A DNA stretch of 64,000 bases from Planctomycetota bacterium (GTDB taxonomy: Bacteria; Planctomycetota; Phycisphaerae; Phycisphaerales; UBA1924), in contig JAFEBO010000008.1 in assembly GCA_018242625.1 (NCBI GenBank), positions 1 through 64,000 of the forward strand, read 5' to 3'. This document shows, piece after piece, positions 42,000 to 51,588 of this stretch. The translations under genes were made by a program, and so were the position numbers. The first letter of the stretch is position 1. The number at the start of each line of letters is the position of its first letter. Under the pieces are notes generated by a model. The model did no database searches, had not been told where the DNA came from, and worked only from the letters and a program-made list of their open reading frames with translations.

Positions 42000-44900
42000 T
42001 CAGGGGCAGAGCAGGCGGTCGTAGGCGACGATGAAGATGCTGAAGTCGGCGTCGTCGACGACGCCGTCGAAGTTGAGGTCGGCCGGGCAGCCGCCGGGGA
42101 GGGAGCGGGAGGCGGCGGCCATTTCGGGATCGGCGCAGTCGATGAGCGAATAGGCGGCGAGGAAGACCTGGAAGTCGGCATCGTCGACGATGGAGTCGAT
42201 GGCGAGGTCTGCATCGCAAGGGCCGGGAAGGGGGATGATGTTGGCGGGGTTGTCGATCCAGCCGCTGATGATGGACTGGCGGGCGAAGATCTTCTTGCCT
42301 GCGGTGAAGAGGCGGCTTCCGGCGGGGACGATGAGGGTGTCGACGTAGAGGGCTTCGGCGGAGGTCTGGCCGAGAAGATCGTTGTCGCGATTGTCGACGA
42401 GCGTGAGTGTTGTGGAGGCGGGTCCGAGTTCGAGGCCGGCGAGCGGGAACGAGCCGGGGACGAAGGGGCGTGTGACGGCGCCGGCGGGGCCGTAGTTGCG
42501 TGACATGACTTCGAGGGTGCGGGAGGTGACCACGCCGCTCGCGGCGGCGGAGTTGAAGCGGAAGGTGCCGGCGTGCATGTCAAAGTCGGCGGGGTTGGTG
42601 ATCTTGGAGTCGAAACCGGCGCCGAGCTCGATGGTGCTGCCGGAAGAGAAGTGGGAGCCCTGATCGAGCGAGAACGTGTTGCCGATCTGCATGCTGACGG
42701 GCTGGGAGAGGCAGGCGGCGCAGCCTTGAATGAAGGTCGCGATCGTCGCACCGCCCTCGACAACGAACGGGCCGAAAACGAAGAGTGCGCCGACGGTGCC
42801 GGTGCGGATGATCGATGTGGACTGCGCGCCGAGGCCGCCGTACAGCAGGAGGTCGGCAGTTGGTATGAACTTTCCTGCGACGGTCATATTGGCCATGACG
42901 GTGCCTGCGCCGGTGAATGTTCCGGAGGGAGCGATGTAGATGGAATCGGCGGAGATGGTGCTCGAGGTCATGGAGGTGAAGGTGCGGAAGGAGACGGTTC
43001 CGCCAGCGGAGAGGGTCGTGGAGACCATTTTGGCGCTGCCGCCGAAGTTGATGTCGTTGGAGGCGGAGATCTGGGCGCCCGCGGGGATGTTGAGGGTGCC
43101 CTCGAAGTCGGCGGTGCCGGTGAAGTTGGCGATGGAGGCGCTGCTGCGGAAGTTTGTCGTGCCGCGGAAGGCTGCCATTGGTGTGCTGAAGAAGGTGGTG
43201 CCGGGCTCGATGAAGACGGTGCTTGCGGGCCCGAAGGCGACGGATCCGGCGCTGAGGCGGACGAGTCCGGCGTTGGTGGAGGAATAGAAGCTACCGAAGA
43301 TCTGCATTTGCGAATCGGGCGCGGCGGCGAGTTGTGCGCCGTTTGAGAGCATGATGAGGGAGTTGTAGTTGGTCGAGAGCGCGGAACGGCTGGAGACGAT
43401 CAGGGGCTTGGCGCCGAGGTCGATCGAGGCGGTGTCGAACGCGCCGGCCGCGGCGGTGATGGACTGGCCGGCGGTGGCGGCGGAGATCGCTGAGTCGAGC
43501 GTTGTGTAGGCGGTGGAGGTGGTTGTGTTTCGGACCGAGGTTGAGTCGGCATCGCAGAAGTCGAAGGCGACGATGCGGCCTTTGGCGGAGCTGAACTTGG
43601 GCGCCCCGGTGAGGATGGTCTTGCCGTCGGTTGCGCAGTCGAAGCCGAGCTGCTCGCCGGTGGTGGGGGAGTCGTAGCGGCGTTCGAAGACCCAGGGGCC
43701 GGCGGCGAGGCCGGTGGTGCTGGAGTAGAGGTAGACGGCGCCGGCGTCGGTCTTGCCGGGAGAATCGTCGGTTGAGGCGCCGACGGTTATCCAGAAGCCG
43801 GAAATATCGACGGACTGGCCGAACCGATCGCCCGTGGCGGCATCGGGAGAGACGAGCTTTGCTTTCTGGGACCAGGAGCCGTCGGCGTTGCGGGCGAAGA
43901 CGTATGCGGCGCCTGCGCCCTTGGTGGGAGCGCCGACGACGATGGTGTCGCCCTTGACGGAGACGGAGTAACCGAACTGATCGCCGGCGGCGGCGTCGGA
44001 GGCGGTGAGCTTGGCTTTGAAGGTCCAGACGCCGGCGTTGCGGATGTAGACGTAGGCGATGCCCTGATTGGAGGTGCGTCCGAGCGCGCCGATGACCATG
44101 GTGTTTGCGTCGATATCGCAGGAGCAGCCGAACTGATCGCTGGCGGCGGCGTCGGAGGCGGTGATTTTGGTGAGATTGCTCGGGTCGGCGAACAGATCGG
44201 TGACGTAGACCGAGCCGTGGTTGGTGATGGCGCCAGTGTCGTCGCCGGGTGCGCCGATGACGGCAATCGAACCGCTGACGGCGACGGACTGTCCGAAGTT
44301 GTCTCCCGCGGCACCGTCGGACGCGACAAGTTGGGTGCCGCCCGCCCACGAATCGTTGGAACCTGGCTCATGAGCTATGAAGAAGGCGGCGCCCCGATCG
44401 GTCTTGGCGCCGGTGTCGTTGTAGGGTGCGCCGACGATGGCGAAATCATCGCTGATATCGACCGCGCGACCGAGTTGATCGCCGGCGGCCTGGCCGACCT
44501 GGAACTCTGCGACGTTGTTGAAGGTCTTGCCGAAGCGCTGGGCGATGTAGGCATCGCCGCTGTTGAGTCCGGCAACGTCGCTGAGCGGTGCGCCGACGAT
44601 GACGTATTTGGACGACATCGCGAGGGCGTAGCCGAGGTTGTCATCGTTGACGTTGCCCTCGAAGGAAGTGGGGTCGAGCAGCCATGTGTTTTTCAGACGC
44701 GAATAAAGCGTGACGCGGGCGCGGTTTGGGATATTTGACTCTCCGCCCACGACCGCCGTGTTGCCGTCGAGGGCAACAGAGACGCCCATTTTTGTGCTGT
44801 CGATCGGCTGGAAGCTGAGGCGTGCCTGGTTTTTCCAAGCGAGGCCGTCGAAGACTGAGACGTATGCCAGTCCGCGGTCAAAGCCGTCGTTGGATGAAGA

Positions 44901-45860
44901 AGGCGAACCGATGAGAAGGGTGTCGCCCGAGGCGGCGAGCGATGAGCCGTAGCGTGCGTAGGTTGGCTGGTCCGCGTTGATTTCCAGGAAAAGACTCCAG
45001 TTGCCTTCTTCTTCCCGATAGGTGCAGACCGTGCCTGCGCTGGTGTTCCTGCCCGGAACGCCGACGAGAACCTGGCCGTTTGAGACTGCGACACTGGTGC
45101 CGAATTCATCAGCCGGAAGGGAGCCGATGCTGGGGGTGAGGCGGGTGCGTTCGGTTGCGCCGGCGGGGCCCAATGTGTAGATGTACGCGCCACCGGCGTC
45201 GGCTGCTAAGGTGCTGCTCGTCGGCGCGCCGACGACGAGCGTCGAGCCTTCCAACGCAACGGCGCGCCCGAAGTTATCACCGCCGACCCCGTCGGACGCC
45301 TGGATGTACATTATTTCTGCCCAGGCCGTGCCGTTTTTTGTGTACACAAAGACCGCGCCCCGGGATGAATCCTGCCCGGGGGCGCCGACGGCGAGCATGT
45401 CTCCGCTGAGTGCGAGGGATTCACCGAAGCCGCTGAATGCTGTCGTGGAACTTCCAAGAATTCTGGTCTGCAGCGTCCATGAAGATCCGGATCGGCCGTA
45501 GACGTAAACCGAACCCTTGGCGAAATCGGGAGAGCTGTCCACGGGGCAGCCGACGATGAGCAGGTCGCCGCGCAGCAGGACGGATTGCCCGAAGGCAAGC
45601 CCCAATGTGTTTTTCGGCGGGAGGATTGTCGATTGCAGGCCCCAGATGCGTCCGTCCCACTGGTAGATGCGGACGGCTCCGGTGGCTTCTTCTTCGGGCG
45701 AACTGACGGCGAGCGTGTCGCCGGAGAGGGACACGGTGTGACCAAACCCGATCGGCACGAAGGGATTGGGTGTCAGCAGATTGACGGGCAATCCGGTCTG
45801 TGCCGTCGCGGGCAGACAGGCGAGAGTGCTGAGGGCCACAACGCACACGTATTTGAACAT
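42000..45860 (-). CDS. Large secreted FG-GAP-repeat protein with C-terminal dockerin-like doublet
   Basis: The product (1286 residues) begins with a signal peptide ('VCVVALSTLACLPATAQ'). The first ~750 residues carry many ~50-residue beta-propeller FG-GAP/integrin-alpha-like units ('DNFGQSVAVSGSIAVIGAPG', 'DQFGYSVSVKGDTIVVGAP') that would form one or two propellers. Residues ~780-1210 form a beta-helix-like region. The end has two EF-hand-like units ('DLAIDSIVDDADF', 'DLNFDGVVDDADF'). FG-GAP propellers commonly bind ligands or calcium in cell-surface adhesion. The ATG at 45860 fits the signal peptide; the longer frame adds 14 unsupported residues. Confidence 0.9.
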   Translation of the reverse strand: MFKYVCVVALSTLACLPATAQTGLPVNLLTPNPFVPIGFGHTVSLSGDTLAVSSPEEEATGAVRIYQWDGRIWGLQSTILPPKNTLGLAFGQSVLLRGDLLIVGCPVDSSPDFAKGSVYVYGRSGSSWTLQTRILGSSTTAFSGFGESLALSGDMLAVGAPGQDSSRGAVFVYTKNGTAWAEIMYIQASDGVGGDNFGRAVALEGSTLVVGAPTSSTLAADAGGAYIYTLGPAGATERTRLTPSIGSLPADEFGTSVAVSNGQVLVGVPGRNTSAGTVCTYREEEGNWSLFLEINADQPTYARYGSSLAASGDTLLIGSPSSSNDGFDRGLAYVSVFDGLAWKNQARLSFQPIDSTKMGVSVALDGNTAVVGGESNIPNRARVTLYSRLKNTWLLDPTSFEGNVNDDNLGYALAMSSKYVIVGAPLSDVAGLNSGDAYIAQRFGKTFNNVAEFQVGQAAGDQLGRAVDISDDFAIVGAPYNDTGAKTDRGAAFFIAHEPGSNDSWAGGTQLVASDGAAGDNFGQSVAVSGSIAVIGAPGDDTGAITNHGSVYVTDLFADPSNLTKITASDAAASDQFGCSCDIDANTMVIGALGRTSNQGIAYVYIRNAGVWTFKAKLTASDAAAGDQFGYSVSVKGDTIVVGAPTKGAGAAYVFARNADGSWSQKAKLVSPDAATGDRFGQSVDISGFWITVGASTDDSPGKTDAGAVYLYSSTTGLAAGPWVFERRYDSPTTGEQLGFDCATDGKTILTGAPKFSSAKGRIVAFDFCDADSTSVRNTTTSTAYTTLDSAISAATAGQSITAAAGAFDTASIDLGAKPLIVSSRSALSTNYNSLIMLSNGAQLAAAPDSQMQIFGSFYSSTNAGLVRLSAGSVAFGPASTVFIEPGTTFFSTPMAAFRGTTNFRSSASIANFTGTADFEGTLNIPAGAQISASNDINFGGSAKMVSTTLSAGGTVSFRTFTSMTSSTISADSIYIAPSGTFTGAGTVMANMTVAGKFIPTADLLLYGGLGAQSTSIIRTGTVGALFVFGPFVVEGGATIATFIQGCAACLSQPVSMQIGNTFSLDQGSHFSSGSTIELGAGFDSKITNPADFDMHAGTFRFNSAAASGVVTSRTLEVMSRNYGPAGAVTRPFVPGSFPLAGLELGPASTTLTLVDNRDNDLLGQTSAEALYVDTLIVPAGSRLFTAGKKIFARQSIISGWIDNPANIIPLPGPCDADLAIDSIVDDADFQVFLAAYSLIDCADPEMAAASRSLPGGCPADLNFDGVVDDADFSIFIVAYDRLLCP

Positions 45861-46075
45861 GAGAACCCCACAAAGCCTGGACGCCCCAGGCGGCTGGGGC
45901 ATGGAAGATGGCTCACCACGCTGATGAGCAATTCCTCATCAAGTTACCAGATAGGTAGCCAAAACGCGTGAGCGATTTCTTTCCCCTGGCTGGCGGGTTG
46001 TGACGCTGGTTTGACGGCGTAGACATCCCGCGGGCGCTCGCACGGCGGCGGTGGGCACTTCAGGCAACCGCAGGA

Positions 46076-47989
46076 TCAGGCGTTGGCGGCTTCGGCCTTG
46101 TCGCGGCTCTGGCGTTCGGCGCGTTTGCGGGCGGATTCGTCGAGGAGTTTCTTGCGGAGGCGGATGCTGGCGGGGGTCACCTCGACGAGTTCGTCGTCCT
46201 CGATGTATTCGAGGGCGTACTCGAGTGTGATCTTGCGCGGAGCCTTCAGGACGACGGTGGCTTCCTTGCTGGCGGCGCGGATGTTGGTGAGGTGCTTGAG
46301 GCGGGTGCAGTTGATGACGAGGTCGTTGTCGCGGTTGTGCTCGCCGACGATCTGGCCGGCGTAGACCTTTTCCTGGGGCACGACGAACATGATGCCGCGG
46401 TCGGCGAGCTGCTCGAGGGCGTAGGTTGTGACGGCGCCCGATTCGAGGCTGATGAGCACGCCCATGGCGCGGTGGCTCATTTCGCCGCTCACGGGGGCGA
46501 AGCGGAGGAAGGAGTGCGTCATGATCGCCTCGCCCTGCGTGGCGGTGAGGACGCGGCCCCGCATGCCGATGAGCGAGCGTGAGGGGATCTCGAACTTGAG
46601 GTGCGTCAGGTCGTTGCCGCGCGGCTCCATTTTCTTGAGCTCGCCCTTGCGGCCGCCGACGAGTTCCATGATGGATCCCACGGCGGAGTTGGGGCAGTCG
46701 ATGACGAGTTCTTCGACGGGCTCGTGCGGGGCGCCGTCGATCTCGCGGATGATGACCTCGGGCTTGCCGACGGAGAGTTCGAAGCCTTCGCGGCGCATGT
46801 TCTCGATGAGGATGCCGAGGCTGAGGACGCCGCGGCCGGAGACCATGAACTCGTCGGCGGTGCGGCCGGATTCGACGCGCATGGCGACGTTGCGTTCGAG
46901 CTCTTTGAAGAGTCGTTCGCGGATCTGGCGGCTGGTGACGTACTGGCCGTCCTGTCCGGCGAAGGGGGAGTCGTTGATGCGGAAGAGCATCGTCATCGTC
47001 GGCTCGTCGATGGTGACGGGCGGGAGGGCGACGGCGTTTTCCGGGTCGGCGACGGTGTCGCCGATATCGACGCTTTCAAGGCCGATGATGGCGCACAGGT
47101 CGCCGGCTTCGACCGAATCGACCTCGCTGCGCTTGAGGCCTTCGAACTGCATCAGCTTGGCGACCTTGGTGTTGACGCGCTTCTGGTCGCGCTTGAGCAC
47201 GGCGACCTGCTGACCGGCCTTGATGCGGCCGCTGAAGACGCGGCCGATGCCGATGCGCCCGACGTAGTCGTTGTAATCGAGGTTGGTGATGAGAACCTGG
47301 AGGGGCTTCTCGATCTCGGCGCGGGGCGGCGGGACGTGCTTGACGATCGCTTCGAAGATGTCGCGCAGGTCGGTGGGCTTGGGCTGGCCTTCGGGGACGG
47401 GCCAGGTGTTGGTCGCCCAGCCGTCGCGGCCGGCGCAGTAGACGGTGGGGAAGTCGAGCGCGAGCTCTTCGGCGCCGAGCTCGACAAAGAGATCGAAGAC
47501 CTCGTGCATGACGTCCATCGGGCGTCCGTCGGGGCGGTCGATCTTGTTGACGATCACGACGGGCTTGAGGCCGGCCTCGAGGGCCTTGGTGAGAACGAAC
47601 TTGGTCTGGGGCATCGGCCCGTCGAACGAATCGACGAGGAGCAGCACGCCGTCGGCCATGCGGAGGACGCGTTCGACCTCGCCGCCGAAGTCGGCGTGGC
47701 CCGGGGTATCGATGATGTTGATGCGGTAGGTCTGACCGCTGAGAGCCGTGTAATTGACGGCGCAGTTTTTGGAGAGGATGGTGATGCCGCGCTCGCGCTC
47801 GAGCGGGTTGGAGTCCATGATGAGGCCGTGCTGACCGCCCTCGAGCTTTTCGAGCTCGCCGGCGCGGAAGTTGCCGGACTGCTTGAGCAGGTTGTCGACG
47901 AGCGTGGTTTTGCCATGGTCGACGTGGGCGATGATCGCCACGTTGCGGATGTGTTCGTTGACGGGGAATTTGGGGGGTGGCGTGGACAT
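46076..47989 (-). CDS. typA: Translational GTPase BipA/TypA
   Basis: The product (637 residues) is a complete BipA: G1 '[12 protein letters not shown]', switch I '[12 protein letters not shown]', G3 '[12 protein letters not shown]', G4 'VNKIDRPDG', then the elongation-factor-like domains II and III ('[20 protein letters not shown]') and the BipA C-terminal domain ('[20 protein letters not shown]', '[19 protein letters not shown]'). It acts on the ribosome during assembly and stress. The ATG at 47989 precedes the standard '[12 protein letters not shown]'. No obvious operon partner; the next gene downstream is 170 bases away. Confidence 0.97.
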   Translation of the reverse strand: MSTPPPKFPVNEHIRNVAIIAHVDHGKTTLVDNLLKQSGNFRAGELEKLEGGQHGLIMDSNPLERERGITILSKNCAVNYTALSGQTYRINIIDTPGHADFGGEVERVLRMADGVLLLVDSFDGPMPQTKFVLTKALEAGLKPVVIVNKIDRPDGRPMDVMHEVFDLFVELGAEELALDFPTVYCAGRDGWATNTWPVPEGQPKPTDLRDIFEAIVKHVPPPRAEIEKPLQVLITNLDYNDYVGRIGIGRVFSGRIKAGQQVAVLKRDQKRVNTKVAKLMQFEGLKRSEVDSVEAGDLCAIIGLESVDIGDTVADPENAVALPPVTIDEPTMTMLFRINDSPFAGQDGQYVTSRQIRERLFKELERNVAMRVESGRTADEFMVSGRGVLSLGILIENMRREGFELSVGKPEVIIREIDGAPHEPVEELVIDCPNSAVGSIMELVGGRKGELKKMEPRGNDLTHLKFEIPSRSLIGMRGRVLTATQGEAIMTHSFLRFAPVSGEMSHRAMGVLISLESGAVTTYALEQLADRGIMFVVPQEKVYAGQIVGEHNRDNDLVINCTRLKHLTNIRAASKEATVVLKAPRKITLEYALEYIEDDELVEVTPASIRLRKKLLDESARKRAERQSRDKAEAANA

Positions 47990-48107
47990 GGGGATTCGCG
48001 AAAAGAGGGATGACGCTGGCGAGGGCCTTTTTCTATCCCTCTACGCCACAATGATTTACAACAAAGAGTCGGTCGGCGGCGTGCCGGAACTGGCTCATTC
48101 TAGGAAC

Positions 48108-48134
48108 GAAAAACGCCTCGGGCACGCCCGGCGG
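48108..48134 (-). terminator. Rho-independent terminator
   Basis: A hairpin (CGCC/GGCG and GGGC/GCCC with a two-base bulge) at 48114-48134 is followed on the minus strand by TTTTT. It lies about 40 bases past the stop of the anti-sigma-like gene. Confidence 0.75.
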
Positions 48135-48171
48135 GGTGGGATGGGAAGGGGTCGGTGCGGCGAGTTCCGAC

Positions 48172-48978
48172 TTATTTGCGTTGCTTGCCGCTCGCGACAC
48201 CGGTGAGGGGGACGGCGTTTCCTGAGCCGTCGTACCAGCCGGTCATGATGAAACGCGGGGTGTCGCTGGCCCGGCCGCGCCCGCCGCTGTATTCGGCGTT
48301 GGGGGTCGAAGTCCAGATGACGGCGGCGGCTTCGCGCGAGGCGGGTGTCGTGTGGGCGAGCTGCGGGCCCGGGTTGACGATGCTCAGGCCGGAGCGCTCG
48401 ATGCAGACTTCCTTTTCACCGGCCATGTCTTTGGCGGCGCGGCGGAGGTCGGCGTCGTCGCCGGTGATGGACTCGATGTCGGGGATCAGGTTCGGATCGG
48501 CCCCGGGGAGGAACCGGCCTCGCACACGGTCCGCGAGCGAGAAGCCCGTCGTCTGCCGGATGTTCTGGCGGGCATCGCCGAAGAGATCCGCGGCGGTCTC
48601 GCGCGAGCCGCTCCGCAGGGCGTTGGACGAGACGAGGAAGAGAGATGCTCCGAGCGCGACCGAGGCTGCGAGGCCCAGGCCCGCGCTGCGGAGAAAGCGG
48701 TAAACACGCCCGGACTCCGGGCGGCCTGTCGCGTTGGCGAACGCGGGAAGGCGCGAGAGGATTTCTGCAGACTGATCGCGTCCGCGCGGCAGAGCTGCCA
48801 GTTGGGAGCGGAGAATGCGGTATTCGTCCAGCTCGCGGGCCAGGACGGGATCGGCCGCCAGGAGCGTGCGGAGGCGGGGCGAGTTTTCGGAAATGTCGCC
48901 GTCCAGCATGGACTGGATCATGCGGCGGCCTTCGGTGCGCCGGGCGTGAAGCTCCATGCGGTTTTCGGGGCGGTTCAT
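48172..48978 (-). CDS. Membrane protein with anti-sigma-like layout
   Basis: The product (268 residues) has a helical cytoplasmic N-terminus ('RRMIQSMLDGDISENSPRL', 'LAADPVLARELDEYRILR') typical of anti-sigma factors without a zinc site, one membrane helix ('GLGLAASVALGASLFLVSS') and an exported part. It starts one base into the stop of the ECF sigma gene (TGATG), so it is almost certainly that factor's partner. The N-terminus lacks the ZAS H-x3-C-x2-C motif. The extracytoplasmic domain ends 'TGWYDGSGNAVPLTGV' and is of unknown function. Confidence 0.78.
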   Translation of the reverse strand: MNRPENRMELHARRTEGRRMIQSMLDGDISENSPRLRTLLAADPVLARELDEYRILRSQLAALPRGRDQSAEILSRLPAFANATGRPESGRVYRFLRSAGLGLAASVALGASLFLVSSNALRSGSRETAADLFGDARQNIRQTTGFSLADRVRGRFLPGADPNLIPDIESITGDDADLRRAAKDMAGEKEVCIERSGLSIVNPGPQLAHTTPASREAAAVIWTSTPNAEYSGGRGRASDTPRFIMTGWYDGSGNAVPLTGVASGKQRK

Positions 48979-49622
48979 CACGGGCGCACCTCCCCGGGGG
49001 AGAGCGCGACGGCGCGGCGTGCAAAGATCGGGATCGCTCCGGCGGGTTCTTCGAGAGCGACCACCCCGGAGACGCCGCGGACCAGTTCCGCCTTCATGCG
49101 CTGGCGCCCGCGGTGCAGGTGGCTCTTGACCGTGCCCTCGGGGAGCTGCATGTGATCGGCGATCAGCCGGATCGGCCACTCGAGCTGATGGAAGAGGACG
49201 ATCGCCTCGCGCTGTTCGGGCGTGAGCAGAAGGAGGGCGCTCTGGAGGGCATCGCTGGCGAGGGAGCGCTGCTCGAGATCGAGCGACATTTCGGAGCGGA
49301 GTTCGTCCTTTCGGGCGGACCAGGCATCGCTGGCGTCGCCGGCGGAACTGGGGCGCTTCTTTTCGCAGACGTTGAGCCAGACGCGACGTGCGATCGTGAA
49401 GAGCCACGTCGAGAACCGGTAGGTCTCATCGAAGTTGTGCAGGCTCGAGAGCACGCGAAGGAACGCCTCCTGGGTGACATCTTCGGCGACGTCCCACCGG
49501 CCGCACATCCGGTAGATGTACGACTGGACACCGGCCTGATGACGCCTGATGAGCGACTCGGCGGCGGAGAGATCGCCGTTTGCCGCCCGTCTGACCAGTT
49601 GGAGCTCTTGCGATTTGAGCAT
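48978..49622 (-). CDS. ECF RNA polymerase sigma factor
   Basis: The product (214 residues) has region 2 ('LIRRHQAGVQSYIYRMCGRW', 'AEDVTQEAFLRVLSSLHNFD', 'TYRFSTWLFTIARRVWLNV') and region 4 ('LTPEQREAIVLFHQLEWPIR', 'HMQLPEGTVKSHLHRGRQRM'). It is a standard sigmaE-like ECF factor with an extra ~40-residue C-terminal tail. Its stop overlaps the start of the membrane anti-sigma-like gene, so the two are co-translated and form a surface-stress switch. Its ATG at 49622 follows a region with no upstream gene close by. Confidence 0.93.
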   Translation of the reverse strand: MLKSQELQLVRRAANGDLSAAESLIRRHQAGVQSYIYRMCGRWDVAEDVTQEAFLRVLSSLHNFDETYRFSTWLFTIARRVWLNVCEKKRPSSAGDASDAWSARKDELRSEMSLDLEQRSLASDALQSALLLLTPEQREAIVLFHQLEWPIRLIADHMQLPEGTVKSHLHRGRQRMKAELVRGVSGVVALEEPAGAIPIFARRAVALSPGEVRP

Positions 49623-49800
49623 TCGTTTTGTGCCCGAACTGGTACTCCCATTACCACGGAAGGGTTCCGCGGTTGCAGAATATCAGCACGGGACATCCCA
49701 TTGGACTCGCGTCCGGCGCGAGGGTTCCTCCTCGGAAGACCGAATCTTTGGGATTCGTACGGGCGGGGTTTCCGTCCGAAACCGGCTCGGAACACGAAAA

Positions 49801-50406
49801 TCAGTCGGCGTGACGCTCGCGGAGCTTGGGCGAGAGGCGCAGCACCAAATGGACTCGCTCGAATTCGTTGAGCCAGTCCTGCATTGTGGCGACGATCTCG
49901 TCGGTGGGGACGGGGGCTCCGGGGAGCGGGCAGGAAGCGCCCAGCGCCTTGGCGGCCATCGCCCGGTAGCGGGAGAGCGAGCGGTCGCCGAGAATGGAAA
50001 CGAATTCGAAGTCTTCGTTCATGAAGATGACGGTGGGGACCCTGCGTCCGCCGCAGATCATGGCGGCCTGGGAAAGGTCCGCGGCGACATCGCGGTCGAT
50101 GAAGCGGAGGTCGATCGCGCCGTCGTCTTTGGAGGCGGGGTTGACTTCGGCGATCATCGCGAGCAGCGGGCACTGGTGCACGCAGTCGCCGCACCATGTG
50201 CCGCTCAGAACGAGCACGTTCATGCGGCGGACGAACGAGGCGACGAGCCCGCGCTGGACGTCGGTGAGGCGTGCGTGTTCGCGGGCGACAAATTCGAAGT
50301 TGTTCCACGAGTGGACCTGATGGGCGGTTCCCGTGCGGACGTAGTCCGGATAGGAGAGGGCATTCTGGAATGATGTTCGGAGCAGTTCTTGTGCGATCAC
50401 GGCCAT
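49801..50406 (-). CDS. Thioredoxin-like protein
   Basis: The product (201 residues from the ATG at 50406; 199 from a GTG two codons later that is better spaced from AAAGGA) has a thioredoxin fold with 'LVLSGTWCGDCVHQCPLLAM' as the active site, a C-G-D-C motif. Then come 'LRFIDRDVAADLSQAAMI', the cis-Pro region 'GGRRVPTVIFMNEDF' and a C-terminal helical tail. It has no signal peptide. It probably acts as a cytoplasmic thiol reductase. The gene is divergent from the exonuclease gene at 50552. Confidence 0.8.
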   Translation of the reverse strand: MAVIAQELLRTSFQNALSYPDYVRTGTAHQVHSWNNFEFVAREHARLTDVQRGLVASFVRRMNVLVLSGTWCGDCVHQCPLLAMIAEVNPASKDDGAIDLRFIDRDVAADLSQAAMICGGRRVPTVIFMNEDFEFVSILGDRSLSRYRAMAAKALGASCPLPGAPVPTDEIVATMQDWLNEFERVHLVLRLSPKLRERHAD

Positions 50407-50551
50407 TCCTTTGAATAAGTCTTGGATGGCAGCGGGGGCGGCGGGGATTCGCGTGATCGGGTGGGTTCGTTGTCCGGCGGGTCTCCATAGGATTCCCCGG
50501 ACGCCGGCGGCCTGGTGGTCGCTGCGGTTCCTGGTCTTCCTGGGCAGCTTC

Positions 50552-51580
50552 ATGTCACAACTGACACTCAACGAGCAGAAGAGCAATTCATCGCGCCGGT
50601 TCATCATCGAGTTCCGCGAGCCGCCGGAGCGGGTGAGCGGGGTTTTCAGCATCAGCAACGCGCAGATGGGGCAGACGCGGGCGGGCAAGCCGTACCTGCG
50701 GTGCATCATCGGGGATAAGACGGGCGAGATGCCGGCGCGGATGTGGTCGATCGAGGAGGCCGTTTTCCGCCGGATGCCGACGGAGGGCTTTGTCGGGATC
50801 GAAGGGGAGACGCAGGCTTACCAGGGGGAGCTGCAGCTCATCATTCATTCGATCGATGTTGTCGAGCCGACGGCGGAGATGCTGCGTGACCTGCTGCCCT
50901 GCTCGAAGCGCAGTCCCGACGAGATGTTCGCGGAACTCACCGGGGTTCTCGACACGCTGCAGCACCCGGCGATGAAGGCGCTGGCGCAGACGTATCTGTC
51001 GGACAAGTTCCTGATGGACGCGTTCAAGCAGTGCCCGGCCGCCAAGAGCATGCACCATGCCTATCTCGGCGGGCTGCTGGAGCACACGCTGAATCTGCTC
51101 AACCTGGCCGACCGTGTCTGCCCGCTCTATCCCAAGATCAATCGCGACCTGGTGGTGATGGGGCTGTTCCTGCACGACCTTGGCAAGACGCGTGAGCTTT
51201 CGTACGACAAGGTCTTTGCGTACACCGACCGCGGCGAACTCATCGGGCACATTGTGGAGGGGGCCATCATGCTCCACGACAAGGCGCAGGTGATGATGCG
51301 GGAGTCGGGCCAGCGCCTGCCCCCGGGCGCTCTCACGGTGCTTCAGCACATCATCCTCAGCCATCACACGCAGCCCGAGTTCGGGGCGGCAAAAATCCCT
51401 TCCACACCCGAGGCGATCGTGGTCGCGATGCTCGACAACCTCGACGCGAAGACGACGATCGCTCTGAACGCCGCCCGCCCCGAGCGCGACGCGGAATTCA
51501 ACATGGGCGGCAACTTCACGGAGAAGCAGTGGGCGCTCGATAACGTGAAGTTGTTCCGGCCGGACGTTCTCAAGCAGTAG
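50552..51580 (+). CDS. YhaM-type 3'-5' exoribonuclease (OB fold plus HD domain)
   Basis: The product (342 residues) has an N-terminal OB-fold nucleic-acid binding domain ('VFSISNAQMGQTRAGKPYLR', 'VGIEGETQAYQGELQLIIHS') and an HD hydrolase domain ('YLGGLLEHTLNLLNLADR', 'GLFLHDLGKTRELSY', 'HIVEGAIMLHDKA', 'HIILSHHTQPEFG'). YhaM-family enzymes remove nucleotides from the 3' ends of RNA and ssDNA using Mn2+. All HD metal ligands are present. The ATG at 50552 gives the typical start; the open frame further upstream is Arg/Trp-rich. It is followed closely by the Lon N-domain gene. Confidence 0.9.
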   Translation: MSQLTLNEQKSNSSRRFIIEFREPPERVSGVFSISNAQMGQTRAGKPYLRCIIGDKTGEMPARMWSIEEAVFRRMPTEGFVGIEGETQAYQGELQLIIHSIDVVEPTAEMLRDLLPCSKRSPDEMFAELTGVLDTLQHPAMKALAQTYLSDKFLMDAFKQCPAAKSMHHAYLGGLLEHTLNLLNLADRVCPLYPKINRDLVVMGLFLHDLGKTRELSYDKVFAYTDRGELIGHIVEGAIMLHDKAQVMMRESGQRLPPGALTVLQHIILSHHTQPEFGAAKIPSTPEAIVVAMLDNLDAKTTIALNAARPERDAEFNMGGNFTEKQWALDNVKLFRPDVLKQ

Positions 51581-51588
51581 GCGAGCGC

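Noticed and set aside
43291..44349. 352-codon minus-strand open frame
   Set aside because: It is a shifted frame of the FG-GAP gene with a very Arg-rich product.
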